DNA from: Eumeta japonica
Lineage: Eukaryota; Arthropoda; Insecta; Lepidoptera; Psychidae
DNA length: 64,000 nt
Assembly: GCA_005406025.1 (NCBI GenBank)
Contig: BGZK01001349.1
Span: forward strand, 62,001-126,000
Direction of reading: 5' to 3'
In this document: positions 20,949-34,548 of the stretch, in pieces
Layout: every line of letters begins with the position of its first letter
Numbering within the stretch: position 1 is the stretch's first letter
Made by a program: the position numbers and the translations under genes
Notes under the pieces: generated by a model
The model's database searches: none
Told to the model about the DNA's origin: nothing
The model's input: the letters and a program-made list of their open reading frames with translations, nothing else

Positions 20949-23157
20949 TAATGATAAGACAGCTCTTTTCACGCATTACCATCTTTTACGAGTATTTTAT
21001 ATGTTCTTTTTCGATAAAGTAATTTTTATAGTAGGAATTGAATGTTACATGTCCTGTTCTGAAAAACAATATAAAATCAATAACATCAATTCATTGTCAT
21101 GTAAAAAAGGTTTTGCACTAGTATTGTATACTCGATGAATATTAAATTGAAAGGTACAAAATAATTTCATTTTAATAACAAACCTGTGTAAATTATTTAT
21201 GATTCTCAGAATAACACAAACACACCAAGTTCCAATTTTATTACGTTCCTCTAACGTTATGCTGTCAAAGTTCATAGAATGTTACCATTATACAAGGTGC
21301 CTATTTTTTCATTTAAAATATTCTGAATGTGGATGGGGACTCTTTATAATCCTTTACTTGCGTCTTTTAATAACTAGGAACATTTTTCATATTTTCCAAG
21401 TATTGCAATTATTATATTTTTCTACTAGATTTGTTTATGCCAATAAATGACATCGTATTTTTTTCCTTTGATTGCCTTAAGTTACCATGTAATAAAATGA
21501 TTAATGAATAATAGAGAATCAAAGCTCTAGGAAACCATTTGGGAGTATTTTACCTTTTAGTTTGTGAGAATTGTCATCTGTTTTAAAGGGAAAGGCTCTA
21601 ATATGTTTAATTGTTATCGATATCGATAATTTTCAAAATTAATGAACAAAATTTATCTTGTACTAACCAGTTTATCCACCAGTTACTCGATGCATAGATT
21701 ATAATTTAGTAATTATCGTTTGGGATCTCGATCTTGCTCTTTATTACGATTGTAGCACGGTTTTCCATTCCAACGTCGATTCCAATGTCGATCTTAATAT
21801 TTCCTTGGGCATTGTGTGCTATTTTTCTGGTTTTATACATTTTTTTCTGTTTCGTAATCCAATAAAAATCTTCCATTTCGTAATCCAGGTGATAATCTAC
21901 TTCTTCGCAAAGGAAATTCCTAAGTATTGTTATCAAAAGAATACACGTTTGACATATGAAAATTTTCAGATTGTCTTATATGTTTAAAATAAGAAAGATA
22001 CTTTCGTTTCAGCACTAGTGTCACGTTTAATATGAATTACATTTAATTCTAAAAGAGCTGAAATTATTAGGTTAGAATTATATACAATCTGTTAATTAAA
22101 AATGTATTATCAATAAAGTGCAAACAAGAAAAAACGTCATTAGCTTAATTATTCAATTATCATTGACTTGATTTATTTTTTGTATCCATTTTTCATTTTC
22201 TTAGTGCAATAGGTTTATTGTTTTAATTATTCCCAATTTAATTCTAGAAGTATTGTTAAATAAATATAAAGTTAACAGTGATCGATTTGGTATGAAGAGA
22301 ATCAGAGAGTTGACAAAATGTAATATTTCTGACTAAGAACTGCTCTATTAGACTAAAAGTGAACAGGATTACATAATAATATTTAATATTTCTCACTTAT
22401 GGAGCTGATAAAAGTTTCACTATTTTATTTCCTTGTAGACAAAAATTAAAATTTGAAAGGGAATTGCCATAGGATTTTTATATGCAACTGATATCTATTA
22501 ATTATATTATCTTTTAATTCGACTTCGTTATTTTAGTACCTTTCAGAAATTTGAACATGTATTACTATACTTCAAAATACACGAAATTAAAAATTAAAAA
22601 CAATTCCGAGATTTTTAACAATTTTTCACTACTTTTGGCGCTAAGGCGAATAATATGTAGGAGAAAAGCAATGTTTTTTAATCACATCCAATCCTCCGTT
22701 TCTGAGATTAACCCGCACAAACAAACAAATATATAACTTATAGGCGGAATAGGGTTGTAAATGTTTTTCGATTTTTTTTATTTTGAATGAATGCATAATA
22801 TCTCAGGAATGTTGTGATTAAATTGCAAGTCAATCGGAGCAAAATTGACGAAGTTATGACTATTTTTATACCTGTCGACTTTTATACCTACCTGACTCGA
22901 ACGCGCTATTGTTACCAACTGCAGTAGGTTTGATTTCTATACAATTCCTTATATGTGTAAAGCACCCCTATATTTCTTTATAAAAATTTGAAAACGAGTA
23001 CAATCGTGTTTACCCTTGTATTATAATTTTAGTCAATGTAGAGTATATAATTTAGTACAGCAGTAAACGTTCTATCGAGCAGACGTACTCACACTTTCCG
23101 ATTTTCGCATCATTTTAGCTCCATTTTCGTTCATTTTTGTGTTAAAATATTGCTAAA
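20949..23157. other. Upstream region of the large minus-strand gene, no gene seen
   Basis: AT-rich DNA with short frames only. Apart from the DRE-type palindrome I see no supported feature. Confidence 0.4.
21614..21629. promoter_or_regulatory. Double overlapping DRE-type motif (TATCGATA twice)
   Basis: TTATCGATATCGATAA is a perfect 16-base palindrome containing TATCGATA at 21615-21622 and again at 21621-21628. TATCGATA is the DRE core bound by DREF at housekeeping promoters in Drosophila. It lies 0.67 kb upstream of the large minus-strand gene. A TATAAAA on the minus strand at 21001-20995, about 50 bases before the ATG, is an alternative core-promoter element. Confidence 0.5.
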
Positions 23158-24620
23158 ATGCCTAAAAAAGTTACAAGATCTGATAGAGCATCGACTAGTG
23201 CGAGATTATATCGATCTAGAAAAGTTGTATCTCCGCAAAAACGTAAAAATAAACACATCTCAACAAGTAGTGCGTAAACTAAAAAAATTAAAGTGATCGT
23301 TGAAGATCAAGTTACGGAGGATCTTCAAAAACACTATAGGATAACGATTTTTTATTATTCTTTTCAACCATTGCAACGTTAATGAAGTGTACAAAATGTG
23401 ATGGAAAAATAATCGATGCACAATTACTACATAAAAGAAATATGCTCGACTGTAAGAGGAGTAGCGAATAGATTTTTTTTTTATCTGCTATAAAAGAAGA
23501 AAAAGAAACAACACCCGAAGAGAAAAATACTGAAGATGAAGACGAACTGACTGTATCAGGTGACGGAACATAGAAAAAAAGAGGATTCTCATCTTTATTC
23601 GGTGTCACCTCGTTGATTGGCTTCTTCACAGGTAAAGTTCTTGACATTTTCGTCAAAAGGTCATATTGTCATATAAGAAGAGTGGCATAAAAACCATAAA
23701 ACTGCTGGAAAGTGTCAGACAAATTATACTGGTGCATCTGAAAATATGGAGGTCAAAGCAATAAAAATCATGCTTAAACACTCGGTAATGAATAGTGTGC
23801 GATATCATAATTATATCGGTGACGGTGATTCCAAAGCTTACTCTGGGTTAGTGAATTCTAAAACTTACGTTGATGATTTTTTAATAATGAAATAAGAATT
23901 TGTAGGACACATTAAAAAAAGAATGGGCACTCGTCTGCTTGAAGTAGCCAAAATTACCATTGTAGATATTTAAAGTAAGACTGGAAAGACGGTCAAAAGA
24001 AAGATTTTGTCTGGTAAAGGGGAGCTTGCGGCTAAAATTATTGATAAATTGATGGTATACTACGGTTTGGCTAATAGACGTCATTCTGATTCTATAGAAT
24101 ATATGAAGTATGTTATCTGGGCAACATTCTTCCACTACAGTTCGACGGACGAGAATCCACATCATATAAAATGCACGAGCGGCGCGGACTCCTGGTGCGA
24201 ATGGCAAAAAGTTGTAGCTGCTAATGCAGCGTTTTCGTTCGTTCGGTCAAACATACGTGCTTTTCCCAAGGATGTTTTAGTGTCCTCAAGCCCATATATA
24301 AAGATCTGAGAAAAGATACCCTCCTGGAGCGATGTGTTGGAGCCTTTACCCAGAACAACAATGAGAGTTTGAACCAACTTACTTAGAAAATCTTACCAAA
24401 GCACTTGGGTGGAACCTCTGTTATTGTTGAGATTGTAGCTTATATGGCAGCCTGCGTCTTTAATGAAAGTGCTTTTGCTTATCTAACCTTCATACAAGAT
24501 ATGAGAATCAGTAGTGGACCAAACGGCCATGAGTAGGCGCGATCAACTGACTCCATGCGCATAGGCCGAGCAGAGCAGGAAGCTGAAAAACAAATAAAGA
24601 CCTCGCATCGATGATTCAGT
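23158..24620 (+). pseudogene. Mutator-like (MULE) transposase remnant
   Basis: Starting at ATG 23158 (MPKKVTRSDRAS) and running across several frames, the plus strand encodes a decayed transposase of the Mutator-like type common in insects. Recognisable blocks are MKCTKCDGKI (about 23380, the start of a zinc-binding region), KTAGKCQTNYTGASENMEV (23690-23750), YHNYIGDGDSKAYSGLV (about 23810), EFVGHIKKRMGTRL (about 23900), GKGELAAKIIDKLMVYYGLA (about 24020), MKYVIWATFFHYSSTDENP (about 24110) and GADSWCEWQK (about 24185). Further down a different frame gives ERCVGAFTQNNNESLNQL-like sequence. At least five stops or frameshifts separate them. The GDGDS and HC-type blocks are those I associate with this family. 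Element ends were not found. Confidence 0.75.
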
Positions 24621-25427
24621 TCGAGGTAAGCAGATAAAACTCGTTTATGAACGTTTCATCCCAAATTTTTTTAGTGTTCAAAACTTTAAATCGTTTTCCC
24701 CACAACTCATGTTTTCAAAGTCAGTGCCAGTCATAACTCCAAAACTACTGCACCAATTGTTTATGAAATTTTTAACACTATTTCTATATTTAATTTACGA
24801 GGTAACACTAGAGATTTTTTCAAATTTTTTAATATTTTTAAATTTATAATAACAAATTAACCGATTTTGTTGCAAAAAATCCCCTTTTTTTTAATGTTCC
24901 CAAAAAGAGAAAAATTGAAATTTCGAAAACTCTCCCAGTGTTATCTGGGAAAAGCGATTATCTAACAATATAATTTTGTTTTTTTGATTTCAAATGATTC
25001 AGCGCCGAGTTCTGAGTGTCATCGCCATTCAACTTTTTTTCCAAATACTCCAGAATAATTGCACCCATTGCCGTATTTTTTAATATTTCTCCATAAAAAT
25101 TTTACACAATATTCTTCAAATGTCATACTATAATGTACCATTCGTTTTAATTGTTTCATTAAAAATAAATCATAAAAATGTGTCTTTTTTCACATGAATT
25201 AATTCTAGTCCCCCCCCCCTTATGTGAATTTTGTTTCACTAACATTGAATTGTTTCCTCATACAATCTGTGTGTTCATTCTGTTCACACACAAAATGCAA
25301 AAATTGTCGATAATAGATTTGGTAAAATTTTTGATTAAATTTCTTTTTTATAAACATTGAAAAAGTGTACAGCATTAGTAATGGTCGCGCTTGTCAATTA
25401 CATCACTATCCCTTTTGGTATCATTAC
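24621..25427. other. AT-rich sequence between MULE relic and CLPTM1L
   Basis: No gene is supported. Short low-complexity stretches and a C9 run near 25211 are present. The phrase CATAACTCCAAAACTACTGC near 24734 resembles wording at about 3518, possibly a decayed dispersed repeat. Confidence 0.35.
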
Positions 25428-25435
25428 TGACGTCA
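25428..25435. promoter_or_regulatory. Perfect CRE palindrome TGACGTCA upstream of CLPTM1L
   Basis: A full consensus cyclic-AMP/ATF response element lies about 310 bases before the CLPTM1L start codon. CREB/ATF factors bind this palindrome in animals. Whether it is used here is inference from position alone. Confidence 0.35.
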
Positions 25436-25746
25436 TAAAAAAAAAGCAAGTCAAAGTACAACGGAGTGATTTGTTATTTTTTTTTGCTTTTTCTATGCTG
25501 TTTTCTTTGAGCTTTTAGAGGATTATCACATATTGTATTGTTGCTAGGGCCTCACCATAGATTACAAAGTACTATAAATAATACGATAGGTCCATCTCTA
25601 TATATTCATATTCATCTATGGGTCCAACTATATTAATCTTCTCTATGGCAGTCTCACTTTTAATTTTGACAGTTACTTGAATATTGTTCGAAATTTTGGT
25701 GTTTGGTAAAGAATTTTAAAATTTATTTGAAATTGTGTTATGTATT

Positions 25747-28700
25747 ATGAAGTCACTATTGTTTAGTTTATTTTTAACGCTTATTTTCGCTGGATATGTA
25801 ATAAATACTATTTGGACTTTAGTAGAAATTTTTGTACCTCCTGAATGCACTCGTGGCGAAAGATGTTTTTCTTCATATTTAGCTTCAAACCCTATACAAC
25901 ATCTTGTACTGTATACCTCGGTAGAGGAACATTCTTATTTACATAGTTCATCAGATGATTCATTCAAGAAGGTGTACACAGCTCTTAATTTTAACTATCA
26001 TCGTCCAGCCTCCTTGTAAGTAACAATAATCCACCAATAAGACACTTATTAGTACTTTAATTTTTTTATCTTATGATTATGTAGTTACAAATGCCTTGTG
26101 TCATTAAGACGTGAAAGTAAATAGTGTATTTTTTTTTGATAAATTATTAGAATGTAATATTGTACTATTTGACTGTATTTATTATAATGTTGTAATTATT
26201 TAGGCGTATAGTTGCATATAGGCATTGTTATTATAATTTCATGTATACTTGATACATTGTTTTATTTTCAAACAAAATTATGGAATTTTTGGAATTATTT
26301 AATGCCCCAACTCATGATGCATCAAAATGACTTTATTACACATTGTTACTGTAGTAAAGGTGCATGCATTCACTGTAACTTCTCCACGGTCCGCGGTCAG
26401 GATATATAATACTGTATCAGTTATGAAAAAAAAGATATGCACAACAAATAGGTGTATATTCAACTATACCATGACAAAAAAGCACACTTTGGAACTACCA
26501 GAACATTTTCCACTGATTGCTAGTCTCCAAATTTTATATACTACCTATATACTCGTAAATAATGGTTTAAAAACAAAATCTATTTGTGAACAAACCAAAA
26601 AATATACAATTTTTAATAGTAGACAGGTTCACGAACATGATATATTTTATTGTAAATAAAGCAATAAACAGTGATTTTGAGTTCTTAGATTTCTTGAACA
26701 AAACATGTTCACATTTTCAATGTAAAAAATTAATCCCTTTTTTATTTATTGGCAAGTGGGATAGGCCTATTTCAATATTCATTTATTTATTTTATTAGGG
26801 TCATTTTCCTCAATCTGAAATACAAACAACAATATATAAGTTGTTTTTTCCCAGTTTGATTTTTTTTTATTGTTCTATTGCATTAAAAGAGACATGTAAT
26901 CTACTTAACAGTCTATATTTGCATATATGTAAGTTTGTTCTTTTGGAATGATATCTGAATCATTTTATTTATAATAAATATTTTATTAAAAAGAACTATT
27001 GTACTGACATAATATCTAAAAACTTTTAAGAAATAAATATGAATGTTAAGATGTGTCTCTGTAAAGAGAATAAATAGTTCATGGCATGTAACTGAAAATG
27101 TATAATATTCACTATGTGCAGGGCTTAGAATGCAGCAAATAAAAATAATTTGCAGCGTTCACATTGGACAAAAATTGCAACAATGTAAGCTTTTGAAAAT
27201 AAAATTAAAATAGACCACATAATTTCTTGCATACTAAATTGCAAAAAATTCCAATAGTGATTGTAGACATATTTTATGAATTGCCTTCTGCATACAGATT
27301 TTAGTCATTTATTGTTTATCATTCGAAAACATATAGTCAATTTGTTGTTATATGTCCAGTACAAATCCTTTAGAACAGACATAAGAGAAATAAAGAATTA
27401 ATCTAGGACAGAAGCAGCCAGTTGTTCAAGAATTGATCTATAATATCAACCAAAGAAATCATTCAAACAAAAATTGAGAAAAAAACAGTTACATATTATT
27501 AGTATCTTTCAAAAAGGTAAAATCTGAAATCCTAGTGAGTTTTGTATTAATCATTAAATTTACACAGGAATAAAGAATTAGGGGTTTACATCGAGTAAAG
27601 TTTTATGGAAAGGAAACTCTCCTAGTATTCTTTGGCCAAATAAATATATACAATGTAATTTAAATGTAACTGAAGCTCTTCAATTATATTAATTACAATA
27701 ATAAAATGACAGAAGTTACAAAATTAGGAATGCTATATAACATTTACAAGATGTTTGGTAAAAACATTAATAATTTGGTCAATATTTTAAATTATATGTT
27801 TTAAATCAGTACATGTTTGGATGTATATATACATTAAGTAATGTCCATTTTCACAATTGAATTTCATACAAATCTTTTTATGCATGTTATAATTTGTTAT
27901 AAGTTTCTAGTTTTTCACTTTCTTTCAATCACATTGTGTGTGTTGATTGATGGGCCAAGACTTTTTGATAATAATGTGTATAGAGTGCAATAAATATAAA
28001 ATTTGTGTATTAAGACATTATTGGAAACAAAACTTTTAAAGTGACTGCAACAACAAGGAAAATATATGAAATTGAAGGAGAAGATACAGTCAATGAGCCA
28101 ACAGTACAGCATTTGTTGAGTCTTTTGAATAGTAGAGATTTGACACTAGTTGATTGTTCGAACTCTGGTCGACCACCTATATGGGATATTGAGGCTAGGA
28201 AAAAAGCAGTAGAAAGCGACCTTGTACCAGTATTCTCTATTTATGAAACTGTTGTGGACCTTCTAAAGGTACCATTGCATCACTACTTAAAATAAATGGG
28301 TAAGACCTATAAAAGTTGGCGACTAATGCCCCATGAATTAAACGAAATTCAAGCGAAATTGGAGTAGAAATGTGCAAACAGCTCTGCCGAAAGATGGTGA
28401 TTTTATTGAATACATTATTTGCAATGAAAAATGGATTTATCTAAACAATCCAAACATAGAAAATCAGTGGTTAGAAAAATGATATTTATATGAACCCTTC
28501 GTAAAGAGAGGTCAATTCGAGCCAAAAGTCTTGTTATGTATCCGATACAATTATGAAGGTTTAGTATACTTTAATAATTTCAGACTGCTAGCAGTGACAG
28601 TTCGACCGTCTGAAATTAATTGTTTCAGCCGATCACTATATATCTAGATATATAGTGGTTGGCTGAAACAAATGGATGAAGTATAGCAGAAGTAATCATA

Positions 28701-31700
28701 ATTATTAAAGTGAAAATGAGTGCTCTTACATGACTAAACTGCTTAGTCTAGGTATGTTGTACTGCAGAAGTTGCACTACATAAGATTGAGAAACCAGATG
28801 GTATTGAACTTCTACCACATTTAGCATTTAGTCTGGACTTTGCGCTATTAGACTACTATTTATTCAGATCAGTGGTGAAATTCTTTTGAAAAAAATTAAT
28901 GTCCAATGAAGATATTGAAGACATAGTTCGGCAATTGTTTGCATTTAAGGCCAAGAAATAGTTGTACCAAAGTCACAGAGAGGTGAACATTGAGACCATT
29001 GAATACAATGGCCTGTACTTTGAATATGAAGGTTTTATTTTTGTATGATTATTTAATAATAATCATGAAAATGTAAACCTTGATATATATATAACATTGT
29101 TTGATAAATAACCTAAATCATGATATCATTGGTAAAACGAGATGAGGTTCAGGATTGCATTTAGATTGTAACCTTAGTGGTAGCTTTTTCATGATCATGA
29201 TTTCATTTGGTAAATTTGATAAAAATAACAGGTTTTAATTTACTAGATAATCATGGCTCCCTACATTTCTCTCTGATTCAACTTTGCCTAAAAATATTCA
29301 TTTATTTGGTATTTTATTATTAATACTGTTTTAATTTTTTTTATAGTGAAGTTTCTGTGAAATTACCCAAAAAGACTCGTAATAATGGATCATTATTTAT
29401 GCATGCTGTATTACTTGATGAATCCCATTTGTATAAGGATGTGGAGGAACTTCGTCGGTCAGAATCAATTCACACTTTACCTTTGACAACGTACACAGAG
29501 CCTCAAGTTGCCACTTTTAACCTTTTAAATCAACAAGTAAGTATATTATATGTTTTTATCCCATTAGGAATTCAGTAAGTAGTTGTTATTGAATTCCATC
29601 TGCGCTTACATATTTATGTAAGGACAGATAAGTTTAAAAAACATCTAAATTTTTGCTTTTACAATTTTTGTAAGAGTACTTTGGTGCGTGAGGTATATGC
29701 TAAACTAGAAATAATGGGATATACTAATTTTGATCAATTGGCTAGTAAATTATTTATTTAGGTAGTTAATAATTATAAATAATGGAAATTATATGTGTTA
29801 GTAAATATGATTTATTATCATGATCCATATATTATCCATTTATGACATAAAATAAAATATTCATAATAAATTTTAGGTAAAATGTTATAGTGAAATCTCG
29901 ATAACTTAAATTTCAAGATAAATGCTAAAAAAAATTGAGGTATTGAATTTTAAGATATATACAAAGATAAATTTTACAAAAAAAAAGCAAAAAATAATGC
30001 GTGGAGTCCCTCCGCGTGGAAGAAGTAAAACTTCGTAATATGGAAATGAAAATAGGAAGGGGTAGAAATTGATTTTTAGTGAACTCATATTGTTTCTTTA
30101 AGACAAACTTTATTAACATTGCTTACAATTCACAATTGACCACATGTTTTAATTATCATTTCGAGTGGAGAAATATCCAATTCTATAACATTTACAATGG
30201 GATTATGATAACTAAAGTAAGATAAAAATGTTTGAATAACCATGCATGTGATCTACCACCTACCTCTTTCTCTCTCCTACTTTCTACCTTTGTGTATCTT
30301 TTTTTCTCCCTCTTGCATTGGAATATTGGATGCTACTCTTTGTTAAAGTTCACACTGGCCTATAACAGGTATACTACACACATGCGTTCGAGTGCCACGC
30401 ATTCACTCTCACTCTGTCTCTTTCTATTCCCCCTTCCCAGGAGTGTTGAATGTTTAACATAACAGTGCTTTCATACCCCTTCCATGGTAGCGTTAAATGT
30501 TTAATGCAACCTTGTTGGAAGTTGCATTAGAAGTTTCACTTCAAAAAGAAAACGAGTATATGATTAAAAGATGTATTTCTTAGAATGTTTTTTTTACAAT
30601 TGTACATGTACAAAGAGAATAAAACAAAAGCACCAAACATTCATTTTGAATTTTATTCTTATGAGTTTAGAAAATTCCAATTAAAATGTCATTATATATT
30701 ACTACTTCAGATCTTATGGAGTCTGGTTTTTCAAATATGAACTATTTATTATTTATACTGTTTCAAACCATAACTATAAGACAGTATTTCTAAGTGGCAT
30801 GGATCTCAATTTTCAGAAATCTATTATTTTTGGTAACAGAGAATTGTGATAAAAATTTAGAAGCTGCTGTTTTATGTTTGTATCCCAAAATGTATCATCG
30901 AATTCTATTAAAGCAGTTTTCAGTGGGTGTTCAGGCTCACTCCACACTGCAAATAAACATTTATCTTTTTTGAAATGAAACTTCTTTATCGGCGTATGGG
31001 AGAAATTTTATAGCAATGTAACGTCTTTCTCTCCTTCTTCTTCTTTCTCGGGTCCATGGGCTTCATTTTCGGGCCCATGTTTATAGTTATAAACATGGGT
31101 GTGGATGTGTGGATGATTTTTTCACAATGGACAAATAAATGACATGCATCTATTGGTCTACCTGCAAAATTAGTATAGTACTTTGTTTTGTGTAGGTTTT
31201 TTAGATATGCCACTTAATGCTGTTTTGAAAATAATTACCGATCCTAATTTTGTCTACTAGTTCCGGTCTCATTGTCGATTAGGATTAATTGCAGAGATCA
31301 ATTGCAGAGGGTATAGTGAGATTAGACAGGGGCGTTCATGGAGATTCAGATAGGGTATATAAATCTAATAAAGCTTAAGAGTTTCAGCATTTATTCGGTT
31401 ATGCAAGGTATAAAGATACTTACCGTCGCGTCGGTGAGCCACCAACCGAAACAATACTGAAATTATTAAGTTTTTTTAGCTTTGCATGCCCTGTCTGAAT
31501 CTCGGTACACGCCCCTTGGTTGGAATCATAAATTGTTATTTCCTCAGTGTTAGGATATGTATATATATATACATGTGTGGTAGCACGCGCCGTGTTTATA
31601 CTTTGATCTATGGCGGTAAATAGCCGGCGGATCAGTGGTAATGTGCGAGAAGCAGTCTCGGAAAGATGTTGGCGCCGTCGGACGGTTGTCCCCACTGAAC

Positions 31701-34514
31701 TTTTCCTTTTTTTTCATATTTTATTTGTATGATGAATGCCAGTGGTGAGTATAATATTAGTGATAGCGACGCACCCCTTAATTAATTTTCGACATATATA
31801 TACTATTTTACATAATATCTAATTATGACTAATCTGTTATTTAGCAAATAAAAGTTTCAGATTTATGAAATTTTTGGGCAAATGAAATATAGGGAAATAT
31901 GAACTTAAGAAAAGCACCCAGTGCATGCACTGAAGTTTGTAAATGGGTACTATCTACTTATAAATCACAATAAAATTGAAATTTCAGGCTGAAGATAGAA
32001 AAACAGGTTCAATAGACGTCAAACCGTATTCTCACATCTCTACTTTTGTTCCTTTATCTATCCTGACTGATGACTTAAACCTTCCTGCTAACAAGATACC
32101 AGGGGAACTGTATCCGTACATCAGGTATTTTACAATTTCGTATTCTTTTAAACCATTATATTAAACTTCACAACCTTCTAATAAACTTAATTGTAATAGA
32201 ATATTTGTTAGACATTTGTAGTAAATTTCATTAGATATTGTTAGAATGTAGGTTTATATCAAATGTAAATTATAATAATTAAATAAAGTTTCAATTCCTT
32301 ACTATTTATTAATTAAGCTGATGTTTGCAAAAATTTATTGCCGATGATGACGATGAAATAATCTGATGTTGATGTAATGTTGCAGTTAGACTTCTCTCTC
32401 TTCTTCAATGGCTGATAGCATCGACTTGAAACTTTGTATACGTGTTCAGTGATTAAAATTATTTTTTGATAATAGAATACTATGATCTGCAATCAAGCTT
32501 GTCTCATCATAAGGCAAGTCAGGGTTCGGCACTTGATGTTCTTGAGAATGCTTTGCAGTTAAAATACATTCACTGAAATGGAACTTCTTTTCCAGCAAAT
32601 ATTACTAATAAAATATAAATGACTTTTTAAAAATATTATTGAAAAATGCACTGGTAAATATAAAATAATATTTTGGCATCAACAATGGTAAACATGCAAA
32701 ATTAACTTTTGCTTACATACTTGATCCTAACGATGGGGCTCATGAGTTTAGAATGAAAAACTATTAAACATGATAAGGTAGACATAATTTATATTATAAT
32801 AGGGATTTTAAAATCGTGCCAATGCAATTATTCGAAGGATTCACTGGCGATTACATAATTATGGCCAAGCCGTGCATGGTGACTTTGGCCGAATGCTGTT
32901 ATCCACATGATAAAGTCACAGAGTCCTTCTGACCCCAGGGATACTCCACTGCCTCCGTAGGGAGTGCGTGATGAAGGTGTCCGATGACGAAACTTTTACC
33001 CATATTGGCCATGGGACATGGATGGTTGTCATGCCACAGTGTAAGGATTTAATGGCAGATGAATTCTTGGAGGGCTAGCTGTATACCTCTGAACCTTTCT
33101 GAATTAATGAAGGGTGTCTCCAGTACCATCAAAGTCTCAGATGCTAAATTTTTGCACATTTTAATGAATTAACAACCACATGCTAGCAATCTTGAATGTC
33201 GTCCGCAAAATACTCTTACCTCTTCAAACATTTTTGTAGTTTGAGAGCCCGTAACCTTATTTGAATGAAGTATTTGATTCATATAAAAAGTTTTGCACAG
33301 TGATACATTTAGGATAAATAAATAGTTTTAATTACCAAAAATTCTTAGATAAAGCCCACATTGTACGAGAGGATTATTTGTCAAATTTCAACAATGTCAG
33401 ATTAATATTTCCAGAGATTTTCTTAGGATTAACTTTGATAATGGGTAAAATTTTGCGTGTTTACATTTAAACAGAATAATAAAATTCTATAGTCATGTAT
33501 AAATTGTACAGTTATGTAAATAATTTTTTTTCAATACTTCCTATAAACCCTTGCAAATATCCTGCAAATACCTTTTGAAACTATTGCATTTTATAAAGAT
33601 TAAAAATAATATGAAATTAATAAACAAATTGAAATCAAATAGAGTATGAAATATTAATTTTAGTATTGTTTGCATCATTTTAGGTTACGTGGAAATCGTT
33701 TTTTACCAATTGTTCAACATAATGCTTTAAAGTCGAGATTATCCAATCTCCAACTGCTCAACAGCAGTACTAACGTGGTGAATCTAACAATAGCAGTTGC
33801 ACCAACTTCTTATGGGTCTCTACGACTCGCTCTACATGTACGACTTGCATTGCAACATTTACGTTCTCTCGGATTCAGTGAAAAAGATGTTGACGATGTA
33901 AAAGGAATTTTTGCTGATACCAATCTCTACTTATTGTCTGCTACAGTACTGATTGCCAGTTTTCATGTAAGTCGATTTTACACTATTGTTTTGAAAGTGG
34001 AAATGTTTATTTTAATTTGCTTCACTTGCAGCATATGTACTGCATGTAAAAATATGTACTGCATGTAAAGCAAATATATTTATAGGGCAAAGCAGATATA
34101 TTTAAAGGGATCTAGTAAAAGCTCTCAGTAGTTTGTCATGTCAGGCAAAAATAAATTTTATGAATACTGTATTTTACCAAATTTTTAACATAAAATTTTG
34201 TAGTATATGGGAGAAACCTTCAGATTTTCGTAAATTGGGAATATGCAGAGCTGAATTCTGATTAAAAAACCTATGATTGCTTTGAGATAATGATTGTTAT
34301 TTTTAATTTTTGATAGATATAAAAAAATTGTGTGTCAGCTCCAACACACGACTGGAATTTACCCCTTAAATACGATTGTCTTTGATTATACAATAGGCAA
34401 AAAGGGTATTTAAATATATCTATTATAATAATGAAAACTTGTATGTATAATTTTTCTATTCACATTTTATTATATTGATTCGGTAAAATAATATACATCA
34501 ATCTTGTTAGATAA

Positions 34515-34548
<34 letters not shown>

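Noticed and set aside
23312..24377. Minus-strand frames over the MULE relic
   Set aside because: The plus strand carries clear transposase motifs; the minus frames are shadows.
30232..30462. 76-codon frame rich in Ser/Leu/Phe in CLPTM1L intron 2
   Set aside because: Translation of a pyrimidine-rich CT tract; no acceptor/donor context.
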